A stretch of 64,000 nucleotides of DNA from Bicyclus anynana (GCF_947172395.1 NC_069108.1:186001-250000); one strand, 5' to 3'. Counted from the first letter of the stretch, positions 22,301 through 28,959 are shown. Notes: generated by a model not told the origin, from the sequence alone. Made by a program: numbers and translations.

Positions 22301-25300
22301 CTAAACCGAATTTGAGAATTATATGTAAATGTCATAGGCTATATTTAATTCCCATATTCTCAAGGGAATGAAACAGCAGGACACCGGCTAGTAGAAATTA
22401 AAACTTGAAAACATTTGCAGGCGGTGGCAGCTTCCCCCTCAGCAACATCATCTCGGGCGACAGTGTGGTGGCGGAGGGCAAGACGCCCGTGCAGACCGCC
22501 TACAGCGACCCCACGCACTGCAGGTAACGGCTGGACACTTGCCCCTGGGCGACATCATCTCGGGCGACAGTGTGGTGGCGGAGGGCAAGACGCCCGTGCA
22601 GACCGCCTACAGCGACCCCACGCACTGCAGGTAACGGCTGGACACTTGCCCCTGGGCGACATCATCTCGTTGATAAGAGGGCTAAACAATTGTAATAAAT
22701 CTGCTTACGTGATACTTGAACAGTCCCTAAGTCCTCTCGGTCTGAGGTAACGGTTACGGTGGTTGCAGGCGCGTGTCGTCAGCGCTGGCGGCGGGCGTGG
22801 CGCGCGCCAAGGGGCAGTCGTGCCGGGACGTGCGCGCGCGGGAGGTGCACTCGGAGGGAGAGGGCGGAGGTTCGCTGGGCGCGGACGCTCTCGCGGCACA
22901 TATGGCGCGCTTCAAGAGGGTATCGCTGAGGAAGCTGAGGGCCTGGCGCTCCTGAGTGTGGCAGGTGAGCAGTAACATGTGAGACGGCATCAACCCATAT
23001 TCGGCTCACTGCTGAGCTCGAGTCTCCTCTCAGAATGAGAGGGGTTAGGCCAGTAGTCCACCACGCTGGCCTAATGCGGATTGGCAGACTTCACACACGC
23101 AGAGAGTTAAGATAATTCTCTGGTATGCAGGTTTCCTCACGATGTTTTCCTTCACCGTTTGAGACACGTGATATTTAATTTCTTAAAATGCACACAACTG
23201 AAAAGTTGGAGGTGCATGCCCCCGGACCGGATTCGAACCCACACCCTCCGGATTCGGAGGCAGAGGTCATATCCACTGAGCTATCACGGCTATATCTAAG
23301 TAATCTATATATGTAACATGTGAGAGAACTCCCCTAAATGTCAACATCATTAACAACTGATAAACATCGACTGCTGGTCATAAGCCTCTTGCATGGACTT
23401 CCAAATACCACGGTCTCGAGCCACCAGCATCCAGCGGACAATAGCTTAAAGCCATCAGTCCACCTGGTTGACCAACACAGCGCACATATCTGAAAAGTTT
23501 GAGTTAGATGTCCCGGTCTGGATTCAAATCTACACCCTGCAAATCAAAATTTCGGCTCTTATGTGAGGCAACTCACGGCAGTGACAATTCTTAATAAAAG
23601 ACAATTCCAATACCTGCTATTGATTAAAGAACGCTAGCTGATTGTAGTGACATCAACATGTTCCCAGGTCTTCCGGCGGCTCGGCACCAGTCTGGCGAAC
23701 CACCGCGCATCCTTATCCTCAGAACTGGGCTCCCTGTGGGACTTCTTCCGCATCGACCGCGAGAGGAGGCGTTCGGCTCCCGCCGCCACGTTCGACCACA
23801 TCCCACCGATCGACACCAAGTCCCCGGCGAAGCTCGCCAGGGACTTGCTCCAAGTTGTCCAGGACACCGTCTTCTCCCGGAGGTTCGAGGAGAAGCGCTG
23901 CCCCCTGGTCAAGGAGGAGTCCGATTTGAGTTCTGACGATGAAGACGGCACGGAGAGGCGGATCGCCAACCTGATCGATTTCTTCTTTACTATTGTAAAA
24001 AGTCAAAAGGAGGAAAGAAAAGGTAATTTATGATTTAAATATCTAAAAGCGAAAGGTCACGAAATATTGAAAACCGTCAAACTGTGTAGAATTTCAGTAA
24101 AATTCCCTCCAACATGATGTTAACAGTTTAAACTCAATAAATATCAACATTATTTATATGTGTCTACTCATATTTGGCTTGTGGTTAAGGAATTAGAGGA
24201 AACAAATAAGAATACTATGAATCGCAATATTTTTTAAATCAAATATACGTAAACCTTAAATGGTTACTGATTACCTAACCACTCGTTTGACTACTGACTG
24301 CCTGACGTAGCATAAACCCGTCTACCGATGGACGATGGACGACGTGACCACAAATGTTTCATAACAGCCATTTTCGTCTTTACAGGTAGCGGTGGAAATT
24401 GTTTCAAACGAGAAGCCAGCCCGGAAGACTCGAACAACGTGTATGTGCCAACGAAAGCGAACACGGAGTTGGAACAGAAGATGGAGACTCTCATAGAGTT
24501 CCTGGCGACGACCGGTTGCGTCGAAGAGAACAACGAAGAGAAGAAGATCACTCTAATGGAGTTTCTCTTCGGAACGGAGGAGAGGAAGTTAGAGAATCCC
24601 ACTATAGAAATAAACGCTAAAGGAATAAGTCTATCTGAATCTAATGTCAACGTAAAAAACTTAACATTCATAGATGAAACTCCAGGGGACGAAGGAAGTG
24701 AAACTTTAGTTGAAATGTTACTCAAATACATGGAAGATTACGGCGGAAAAGAGAAGGAGGCACCCAAATCTCTATCAGTGACTCCGTCGTTATCGGAGAA
24801 ATCGAAATCTGATATGACAATAAGCAAATTTGAAACGATAAGTGATATTAGCAAAACGAAATCCGATTCAACGTTGACACACACGCAAGACACTGTGATA
24901 GACAGAGGGGAGAACTCGAGGCGAGTGTCTGAGACGGTCATCGATTTGAGTTGTATCAAATCTGATCTCGAAGGAATATTTGAGGAAGCCGTTCTCAGAG
25001 TGTACGAGTTGAACATGATGTTTGAAGACGATACGATGAGCGAGCAGGAGGACATGGACAACTTCAATGCGTACACGCAGCCTCCACACATGAGCTACAG
25101 CCAGGGGCAGCCGTACAGCGTGGAGCTGTCAGACATAATAGAAGAAGACGAACCGGAGCCTTCCTCCCGATGTGTGGACAATATGGGTCAGATCAGACAA
25201 TGCGCTGAAGAATTAATACTCTACATAGAGAACAAGATACGAGATTACCCCTTCGACGACAGTTCAGGACCGTCCACTGAAGAATACAGTCGAGAGTTCG

Positions 25301-25782
25301 ATTTGAGTCCGAGTCAGAAATCAATCAGCTTAGTGGACTTGAGGAACATACCTGATTTGCCGCAGAGCACGATGGTGAAGCCTAAAGTGCTGAGAGTCGA
25401 CAAGTCTACATCGACCACAGAAATATCGGAATCGATATCAGAGATGTGCCGGCGAATCGATTCAGCGTGTATGACTGACGACACGTCGCTGTCGGCCAGC
25501 TCGGAGAGAAACGAAAGGGCGTTAGATAAATTGGAATCGTTGCACCGATTCTTCTCCCGATCTCGATTGGAGATAATCGATGAGAGTTTAGAAGAGAACG
25601 GTGATAAAATCAAGAGCCCCAATGGTAACAGAGCCCCAAAAATGGATGTGATCAAAAGTGACATCGCAGAGTATAAAAAAGGGCAAGAAAGTTTGGATGA
25701 TGTGGAAGATCTGTTGGATGACAATGATAAAATGGACAGAGATTCTGACAAAATGTCGGATGTAAACAAAACTGAGCAATAA
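8446..25782 (+). CDS. PLCE1: Phospholipase C epsilon (gene span, 5' end missing)
   Basis: Nineteen exons chain in phase to 920 codons: the second part of the X domain (visible residues 1-115), acidic linker (116-235), Y domain (236-415), C2 (425-560), Ras-association domain 1 (about 580-672), Ras-association domain 2 (about 707-835), then a basic C-terminus. Two RA domains after C2 identify the epsilon class; no beta, gamma or delta PLC has them. The enzyme hydrolyses PIP2 to IP3 and diacylglycerol and is controlled by Ras/Rap/Rho GTPases at membranes. Catalytic E and D in VELDCWDG, the second His in IYHGHT and Glu in LSIENHC are present. The exon with the first catalytic His (SHNTY) and all N-terminal domains are not in the window. 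Two further in-phase exons may extend the protein by about 580 residues, but an in-frame TGA precedes them. Confidence 0.95.
8566..8603 (+). repeat. 19-bp tandem duplication over a splice donor
   Basis: The unit gaccattgccaggttggtt occurs twice in a row, so the exon a donor (CCAG/GTTGG) exists in two copies 19 bp apart. Use of the second would add 19 bases and shift the frame. Confidence 0.9.
9118..9211 (+). CDS. PLCE1: PLC epsilon exon b: X domain end
   Basis: Acceptor tttactaacag/AAGTGCC, donor TTTGAG/GTCAGT, phase 2 to phase 0. Reads SAFVTSPYPLILSIENHCS then LPQQQVMASTFE. The Glu in SIENHC is a calcium ligand of the PLC active site. Confidence 0.94.
9495..9590 (+). CDS. PLCE1: PLC epsilon exon c: X domain to linker
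   Basis: Acceptor tttcatccag/GCAGTG, donor TACAAG/GTCAAT, phase 0 to 0. Reads AVFGDQLVTSFLFEVDY then LPSPEQLKYK, a conserved PLC block. Confidence 0.94.
9990..11455. mobile_element. Long-inverted-repeat element in PLC epsilon intron (about 1.47 kb)
   Basis: The outer ~200 bp at 9990-10200 and 11250-11455 are inverted copies (for example aaagaccttatacttataac versus its reverse complement around 11410, and ggttgtgtgtcctt versus aaggacacacaacc). No transposase frame is visible between the arms, so this looks like a non-autonomous TIR element. Confidence 0.65.
11515..11624 (+). CDS. PLCE1: PLC epsilon exon d: start of X-Y linker
   Basis: Acceptor gatttccag/GTATTA, donor CTTCAG/GTATAG, phase 0 to 2. 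Reads VLIKNKKMLPVESSPTIG then a small-residue-rich linker. VL.KNKK is the conserved end of the X region. Confidence 0.9.
12105..12240 (+). repeat. SINE2 3' fragment
   Basis: Matches the SINE2 3' half: aaacgatttagcgttccggt, then ccatcttagactgcatcatt. Confidence 0.7.
12663..13050. repeat. 131-bp tandem repeat, three copies
   Basis: Units start near 12663, 12794 and about 12925. They share aattaatcaagcccaaacac and ttaaggagttccctt, with the third copy most diverged. Confidence 0.8.
13295..13328. repeat. Poly(A) run of 34
   Basis: Uninterrupted A run inside the composite element. Confidence 0.95.
13424..13566 (+). CDS. PLCE1: PLC epsilon exon e: acidic X-Y linker
   Basis: Acceptor gccgtggcag/GTCCAAC, donor TTCGACG/GTAACT, phase 2 to 1. 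Reads SNGARHTSASLPDASQRTSS followed by an acidic patch (FSDEDYDEDDDFD). Acidic X-Y linkers in PLCs are autoinhibitory by family knowledge. The acceptor has almost no pyrimidine tract, and a transposable element ends 20 bp upstream. Confidence 0.85.
13970..14056. repeat. Dispersed repeat shared with 59480-59560
   Basis: Shares aacacgagatcgagcgacgt and agactactatttccaacact with 59.5 kb. Family not identified. Confidence 0.6.
14125..14306 (+). CDS. PLCE1: PLC epsilon exon f: linker end, Y domain start
   Basis: Acceptor ttatttctag/AAAAAG, donor GTTCAG/GTGAAA, phase 1 to 0. Reads EKELHKILNSLEEKVGR then ends IARELSDMVTYVQ, the conserved ELSD..VY beginning of the Y domain. Confidence 0.93.
14394..14465 (-). 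repeat. Single inverted unit of the 53.4-kb tandem repeat
   Basis: Contains the reverse complement of the 67-bp unit (cccccgtcgcccgcatatca, tgggagtgtc). Confidence 0.7.
14806..14937 (+). CDS. PLCE1: PLC epsilon exon g: Y domain
   Basis: Acceptor tgttcgcag/GCGATA, donor GGCACG/GTACCT, phase 0 to 0. Reads AIKFRGLNPLSPRSSIRRPG then a serine-rich stretch ending ESSDSTGT. KF.GL is conserved in Y domains; the serine stretch is a class-specific insertion. Confidence 0.88.
15056..15311 (-). repeat. SINE1 copy
   Basis: Starts with the catcatcat tail, then the SINE1 blocks (cagaatgagaggggttaggc, tgcggattggcagacttcac) and a degraded tRNA-like head (ggtctatcgcgg). Inserted in a PLC epsilon intron on the opposite strand. 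Confidence 0.85.
15557..15735 (+). CDS. PLCE1: PLC epsilon exon h: Y domain core
   Basis: Acceptor ggtgcccgcag/CAGCAG, donor GCCGG/GTCGGT, phase 0 to 2. After a low-complexity start it reads CYRCSSVNEAIAKKICRK and ends ALIAHTETQLVRTYPAG. The SVNE..A and TYPAG patterns are close to vertebrate PLC epsilon as I remember it. Confidence 0.94.
15757..16188 (-). mobile_element. RTE-type LINE 3' end (degenerate RT C-terminus)
   Basis: The minus-strand frame shows YGSETWSLT, QRAMERAMLGVSLRNRIRNE and WQWVGHIVRRADGRWG, the C-terminal signature of RTE-clade reverse transcriptases. No upstream catalytic domain, so it is a 5'-truncated copy. It sits in a PLC epsilon intron. Confidence 0.88.
16321..16512 (+). 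CDS. PLCE1: PLC epsilon exon i: Y domain end
   Basis: Acceptor ttcgttgcag/CCTAAG, donor TACAGGAG/GTAGCA, phase 2 to 2. Reads LRIDSSNFDPVTFWSCGVQL then VALNYQTED and GCLGYVRKPRVMWD. The RIDSSN.DP..FW and LNYQT blocks are diagnostic of PLC Y domains. Confidence 0.96.
16523..16655. repeat. 42-bp minisatellite, about 3.3 copies
   Basis: Units start at 16523, 16565 and 16607, each with actaccccacacacgctggc. The array starts 10 bp after the exon i donor. Confidence 0.9.
17045..17264 (+). CDS. PLCE1: PLC epsilon exon j: C2 domain start
   Basis: Acceptor cacgtccag/GTTCAA, donor TTTAAG/GTACCT, phase 2 to 0. Reads FNPMDKEFDGIHAAQLTLAV, ISGQYVAENVYSFYNAYVEL and NALNPIWNETFTFK. The FNP start, ISGQ and NP.WNE.F.F motifs are the standard C2 elements of PLCs. 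Confidence 0.96.
17820..17960 (+). repeat. Common lepidopteran-type interspersed repeat fragment
   Basis: Shows ttgtttgtttgtttgattga and tcagtgttagatagcc, shared with 55465-55590. Class not assigned. Confidence 0.6.
18063..18187 (+). CDS. PLCE1: PLC epsilon exon k: C2 domain
   Basis: Acceptor gcgattgcag/GTGAAC, donor CGCCTCAG/GTGCGG, phase 0 to 2. Reads VNFPELAFVRFEVYDADTNY then LSQRVIPLQCLRPGYRHVRL, the typical PLC C2 strand pattern (PELA..RF.V.D). Confidence 0.95.
18369..18560 (+). mobile_element. RTE-type LINE 3' fragment, plus strand
   Basis: Translation in two adjacent frames gives RRWGSKVLQYRP, KRSIGR and DDIKRVAGFHWMQAAQDR, the last block of RTE reverse transcriptases, with a frameshift. 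It ends about 20 bp before exon l. Confidence 0.8.
18583..18790 (+). CDS. PLCE1: PLC epsilon exon l: C2 end and RA1 start
   Basis: Acceptor aacgtttcag/ATCTCC, donor AACGAG/GTCGGC, phase 2 to 0. Reads SPTNQPLNMASLLVFSR, then a GC-rich linker, then KIHFLMVHAVLPAEPYSILR, the first strands of a Ras-association fold. Confidence 0.92.
18870..18995 (-). repeat. SINE1 fragment, diverged
   Basis: Shows the SINE1 blocks gtttgccagacttca, gtagagaattaagaaattct and tttcctcatgatg. Confidence 0.65.
19321..19535 (+). CDS. PLCE1: PLC epsilon exon m: RA1 domain
   Basis: Acceptor attgctgcag/GCTATC, donor AGCATAAG/GTATCA, phase 0 to 2. Reads AIAQCLTKAGVCKSSRGSYV, LVEEVPSRAPTQRVLAPHER and ARLLLKRVGDDPSSRAWLTS. 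YVLVEEV followed by R.L...E is the usual RA-domain core. Confidence 0.92.
19830..19974 (+). CDS. PLCE1: PLC epsilon exon n: inter-RA linker and RA2 start
   Basis: Acceptor gtggcgcag/GTCGGC, donor CTGAAG/GTACGG, phase 2 to 0. Reads SASTDRSRDASVPSDDESSA, a likely flexible, phosphorylatable linker, then SFLVCVHNVCHEIPYAILK. Confidence 0.92.
20325..20465 (-). repeat. SINE2 fragment
   Basis: Reverse complement of SINE2 3' sequence: acaagttagcccttgactgt, cagtctaagatggaagatgg, then taccagaacgctaaatcgtt. Confidence 0.75.
20581..20657 (+). CDS. PLCE1: PLC epsilon exon o: RA2 domain
   Basis: Acceptor gcccgcag/GTGCCG, donor CAAACG/GTGACA, phase 0 to 2. Reads VPLGATASYVIYQALTKARC then QDDPKR, the helix after the first RA strands. 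Confidence 0.92.
20845..20888. repeat. Perfect 44-bp palindrome
   Basis: Left arm gcgaagtttaaaatactata plus tg is followed immediately by its exact reverse complement, 22+22 bp with no spacer. It lies in the intron before exon p. Confidence 0.95.
20955..21051 (+). CDS. PLCE1: PLC epsilon exon p: RA2 domain
   Basis: Acceptor tgttcatag/GTTCGT, donor GCGCAG/GTGGGT, phase 2 to 0. Reads FVLVEELEWGGRAGGGPQH then ALADDEVVYAAQ. FVLVEE repeats the RA1 core. Confidence 0.93.
21118..21545 (-). mobile_element. RTE-type LINE 3' end
   Basis: Ends in a (atg)n tail, reading catcatcatcatcat on the plus strand at 21121. The minus frame shows LKVTQRVMERVMLGVFLCDR and IRNEEI, the RTE RT C-terminus. It holds a local tandem duplication (gcaacccgcttaatgtc twice, at about 21218 and 21259). 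Confidence 0.85.
21615..21741 (+). CDS. PLCE1: PLC epsilon exon q: RA2 end
   Basis: Acceptor tgttcgcag/GCGGGC, donor ATCATCG/GTGAGA, phase 0 to 1. Reads AGWKTLGRFVLQERGSCAPL then ITRGLSMTRGAII. Confidence 0.92.
22421..22523 (+). CDS. PLCE1: PLC epsilon exon r
   Basis: Acceptor catttgcag/GCGGTG, donor CACTGCAG/GTAACG, phase 1 to 2. Reads GGGSFPLSNIISGDSVVAEG then KTPVQTAYSDPTHC. Its 3' part and donor are duplicated directly downstream. Confidence 0.88.
22524..22630 (+). repeat. 107-bp tandem duplicate of exon r 3' part plus donor
   Basis: Bases 22524-22630 repeat the intron start gtaacggctggacac followed by most of exon r up to a second CACTGCAG/GTAACGG. A third partial copy of the intron start follows at 22631. 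107 is not a multiple of three, so including the extra copy would shift the frame. Confidence 0.9.
22769..22955 (+). CDS. PLCE1: PLC epsilon exon s: basic C-terminus, ends at TGA
   Basis: Acceptor gtggttgcag/GCGCGT, enters phase 2. Reads VSSALAAGVARAKGQSCRD, then HMARFKRVSLRKLRAWRS and TGA at 22953-22955. The three codons after the TGA (V W Q) run straight into a consensus donor CAG/GTGAGC at 22965, in phase 0. A weaker phase-0 donor-like AGG/GTATCG lies at 22919. The TGA is the simplest end of the protein, but see the findings. Confidence 0.85.
22965..22970 (+). other. Strong splice donor 9 bp after the stop codon
   Basis: CAG/GTGAGC is a near-perfect donor consensus. It keeps the exon s frame (phase 0) and matches the phase of the acceptor at 23668. 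Confidence 0.75.
22983..23297 (-). repeat. Near-complete SINE1, tRNA-derived
   Basis: On the minus strand the head reads ccgtgatagctcagtggata (A box) and ggttcgaatccgg (B box), then the SINE1 body, and ends at gggttgat. It is the fullest SINE1 here and serves as the reference copy. Confidence 0.9.
23340..23490 (-). mobile_element. RTE-type LINE 3' UTR fragment
   Basis: Resembles the 3' sequence of the copies at 15.8 and 21.1 kb (catcattaacaactgataa, catggacttccaaatacca, ccaccagcatccagcgg). Confidence 0.6.
23668..24022 (+). CDS. Possible PLC epsilon tail exon t (118 codons)
   Basis: Acceptor atgttcccag/GTCTTC, donor GAAAAG/GTAATT, phase 0 to 1. Reads VFRRLGTSLANHRASLSSEL then GSLWDFFRIDRERRRSAP and an acidic segment DLSSDDEDGTERRIANLIDF. 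GC-rich like the PLC epsilon exons. Its entry phase matches both phase-0 donors at the end of exon s and its exit phase matches the next exon exactly. No start codon sits at its beginning, so it must be an internal exon of this or another gene. Domain not recognised. Confidence 0.7.
24386..25782 (+). CDS. Possible PLC epsilon tail exon u: acidic Ser-rich C-terminus
   Basis: Acceptor gtctttacag/GTAGCG, phase 1 entry, open for 464 codons to TAA at 25780-25782. The long open frame with a high share of charged and serine residues is clearly coding-like but matches no domain I know. Early on it has recurring short hydrophobic motifs (TLIEFL, TLMEFL, TLVEML). It then alternates acidic and S/T-rich stretches such as SISEMCRRIDS and KLESLHRFFSRSR, and ends acidic (DVEDLLDDNDKMDRDSDKM). 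Probably intrinsically disordered with short helices. It is either the true C-terminus of a longer PLC epsilon isoform or the last exon of a separate gene whose start is not visible. Confidence 0.75.
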
Positions 25783-27110
25783 ACCTATTGAGAATATCAT
25801 GAAAATTAATTAAAATGCGTAATAATATAGGTATAGTAAGCGGCCTTTAAGTTGAACCATGCGCAGGAGCATTTTATCTGGTGTTAGCGGCGTACGGTCG
25901 AGGTGCCACGAGCTGCTACAGCACCTCGTTGACATTACAATCACGTATGAAAGTTTCAATTACTTGACATCTTTAATGTACCGGGCTACCACGAAGCACA
26001 AATCTAACACTTTTGTTTATAATTGTACCAGTAATTTTGGTTCAACTTACTTGCCGGAGTCTATACATCTGTTGTGCTGCAAATGTTGATGTTATAAATA
26101 CACCTGTCAATAATGACATTCGCAATAACTTCATTATGAATATAAACGCGCCTAATTTGACAGTTTCCTATAAAAACATTGTGACAGATGTCAATGAAAC
26201 AGTCAGTGACTGCATTTGCGTTTGTTTTAATACAAGGGGTTAAAATTAAAAACTTAATACATATTTTTCGGGAGCATACCTAATATGTACAAAAAAGTCT
26301 GTTATTTATATCAGTAGTCAAAACAAAACACAATACTTGTGTTCCGTACATACAAAAAGGGACATATCAAAAAATGTACAGGGTGACTCGGAAATAACCA
26401 ATGCAATGTATTTTTATAATCAAAACCAACAACTTTTTCTATCGTAACATTCTGTCGGAGTATATCCAATGGATTTTGAATCGATCCAAAGTCGGGACAA
26501 CTGTGTCACGCCGTAATCCTGAAACGTGAATTAAATATCAGAAATTTGCAGGACATACTGACAAAATTACACGAGAAAGCAGATATCACTATATATGACA
26601 AAAATATACATGTTCTGAAAAAGAGAATATCCAATAAAAATGCAAACCGGCATATCGTAGTAAGTATGTATTAGTTTATTTAGTACAATATAACTATTAT
26701 ATTATATATCTTGATATAGTACATTGTAAATATAGCAAACATGACAACGGCGTACAATATTTGCAATTATATATTTGAAATTAAAAAATATATAAATTTA
26801 CAGTACTCTAAAATACTATTTCATATTAACTAACGATGCTTGCGCTAAATACTTTCCGTTAAAGATATTACTATCGGTTACACTAAATTTTTAACTAACG
26901 AGAAACGAGGTTACTTATATATCGACCTGTCCTCCTCAAAATCGTTATCGTAAAACTAAACTATTATAAAACCCTTTGAAAATATCTCATATACTTCACT
27001 TGATAAATACGTGTCACTTACTATAATTTGACGGTTATGTGTCGATTTGAACCTCTCCCTGGTGATGCCCCTGGCGGATTTTTTTAAAACCTTTAGAGGA
27101 AAGAGGTTGC
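25783..27110. other. Downstream/intergenic, AT-rich
   Basis: Presumed 3' UTR then intergenic DNA. An AATAAA overlaps the stop codon and an ATTAAA lies near 25810; neither is convincing as the used poly(A) signal. No further exon is seen. Confidence 0.45.
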
Positions 27111-27114
27111 ACAG

Positions 27115-27158
27115 ACTCAGAATACAGAAAACCACTGGTTTTCTGTATTCTGAGTGCA
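27115..27158. repeat. Hairpin, about 19-bp arms
   Basis: cactcagaatacagaaaacc-type arm, short spacer, then its reverse complement ggttttctgtattctgagtg. Confidence 0.85.
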
Positions 27159-27167
27159 CAGATATGA

Positions 27168-27745
27168 TATGATTATAATCTCACTCGCGGTATTGTAATC
27201 TGTCGATATATTGTGAACTAAACATACTAATTACAATTTAACGTGTTATTTTTCGGTATAATCGAAGTGAAACCGTTAAATTGCAATCTTAAAACGTCAA
27301 TTACTGTCCGAACTTGCCCCTGATTGGTCGGCTTTACAACAGACCGGTCTGTGTCCATAGTGTTAGGAATGAAACACATATGTCAGTCAAATAAAATACT
27401 TCAAGAATTGTGACATCACATATTTATTTATTATTTATTGACCTAAGTTTGTGTTCTAACCTTACCTAACTTTAGATTTGACAAAATTATACTTATAAAT
27501 AACATTATCATCATTTTACTTATGGAAGAACAATGTTTAAAATTACGTGTTTAAAAAAATTAAAATACGCACTGGCACCCCTCCGATTTTCTTTCTTTTT
27601 CTTTTTTCTTTCATTTGTCCATTGTAATTTTTTACATAGATTATAATATACCAAAAAATAACACGTTTAATTGTAACATTATGTTCAGTTCACAAATCAC
27701 AATATATCGACAGATTACAATATCGCGAGTGAGATTATAAACTAA
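27168..27745. mobile_element. MITE-like element with ~100-bp terminal inverted repeats
   Basis: 27168-27265 and 27640-27745 are inverted copies (gattataatctcactcgcg, ctgtcgatatattgtgaact and their reverse complements). The interior is non-coding. Confidence 0.75.
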
Positions 27746-27779
27746 CGTATTTTACAATTTAACGGTAACATATAACTAC

Positions 27780-28720
27780 TTCTTTAAAATCTGCGTGCGT
27801 TTCTAAATCGGTCCGTCGGTTTGCGAGCTACGATGCCAAGGATAGACAAACATACACTTCATTTATTGGAAGACTGCTTCTTTTGCTTCGGAGGTTTGGA
27901 AAAACAACCTTGCTATATGTACTAATTTTGTAAGTAAAAAACAATCCAGTAAGCGCATTTTCAATTGAGTCATCGGGTCACCAAACATTTCACTGTGTCT
28001 ATTGACATTTATTACGGCTCAGTTGATAACGCGTTTAATATGCTATTTAAAAAATAAAAAATACATTTTGATAATTGAAAACATTAGGAACATCCCTATT
28101 CCTTGAAATGTGACCATAAAAAAATAATCATGAACAAAACATTTTTTAATCAAGGTAACGTTGACAAAAAAATATATTTTTTTAACTATAAAAACAGGAC
28201 GAAATATTTTATGAAACAAAATTATGATAAACAAAAACTTGTAATGCACAATAAATTAAAATTATTAATTTTAAGATTTAATTAAATCAGTAAATTAACT
28301 AAATATATCTATAATTGTGTATTGTCTGAAATAAGTTTAATTTTCTTTCTATTCAAAGAAAATATCTAAAAAAACTTTATTAATAAATTAACATCTATGA
28401 TAACAATTTTAGTAATAAAAAAAATATATTGCTTAATAAAAACAAACGTCTCGAATAAGTCGAGAAGGAATAGTGAGATTTTTATTATTAATAAAAATAT
28501 ATAGCGACTAAAATATATTATTATTCTTAGATATAGAAACCTAGGCATATATTAGTGTTCTAACAACAAATACATATTAATACACAGTTATGTAGTACAT
28601 CTAACTCACGAAGAGCGTTTGACTGTATTGTAGCCTGCGATTGCCACACCTACTTCATTTTGTTTTACGACTTAATGTTAGGCCATACTCGTACTATATC
28701 TATGTACGTATTGTTAGCCA
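27780..28720. other. AT-rich intergenic sequence
   Basis: No repeats or coding signals I could support. Confidence 0.4.
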
Positions 28721-28723
28721 ATT

Positions 28724-28954
28724 ATGTTAGGACTTTGGTGGCTTTGGAAGGCATCAGATTCCAAGGGTCCAGACCAAAGAGTATATACTCCAAAGAGAAA
28801 AAGTGATACTACATACACGGAAATATTGGACATAGCAGCGACATTATTTACGCATACGAAATATTTTAAATGGAGATTTTTGATTTTAATTTTTGTATTA
28901 AGCCTGTCCTTGTATTTTTATCCGATTTTAAACCATGGATTTTTTCGAGTTTGA
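28724..28954 (+). CDS. Candidate small membrane protein, 76 aa
   Basis: ATG at 28724 opens a frame with a stop four codons upstream. It encodes a tryptophan-rich start (MLGLWWLWKASDSKG), a polar middle with basic residues, and one strong hydrophobic segment near the C-terminus (FLILIFVLSLSLYFYPI, residues about 51-67). This layout fits a tail-anchored or single-pass protein. No family recognised. It could equally be a chance frame in AT-rich DNA; no splice or promoter signals support it strongly. Confidence 0.25.
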   Translation: MLGLWWLWKASDSKGPDQRVYTPKRKSDTTYTEILDIAATLFTHTKYFKWRFLILIFVLSLSLYFYPILNHGFFRV

Positions 28955-28959
28955 CCTTA

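Noticed and set aside
22953..22955. TGA as a selenocysteine codon
   Set aside because: No selenoprotein family fits, no Cys counterpart is expected here, and silk moth has been reported to lack selenoproteins. Readthrough, a nonsense allele or a true stop are simpler.
24291..25800. Minus-strand frames opposite the tail exon (146, 117, 151 aa)
   Set aside because: They mirror the Ser/Asp/Glu-rich plus-strand codons and show no domain; the plus frame is far longer and has matching splice phases.
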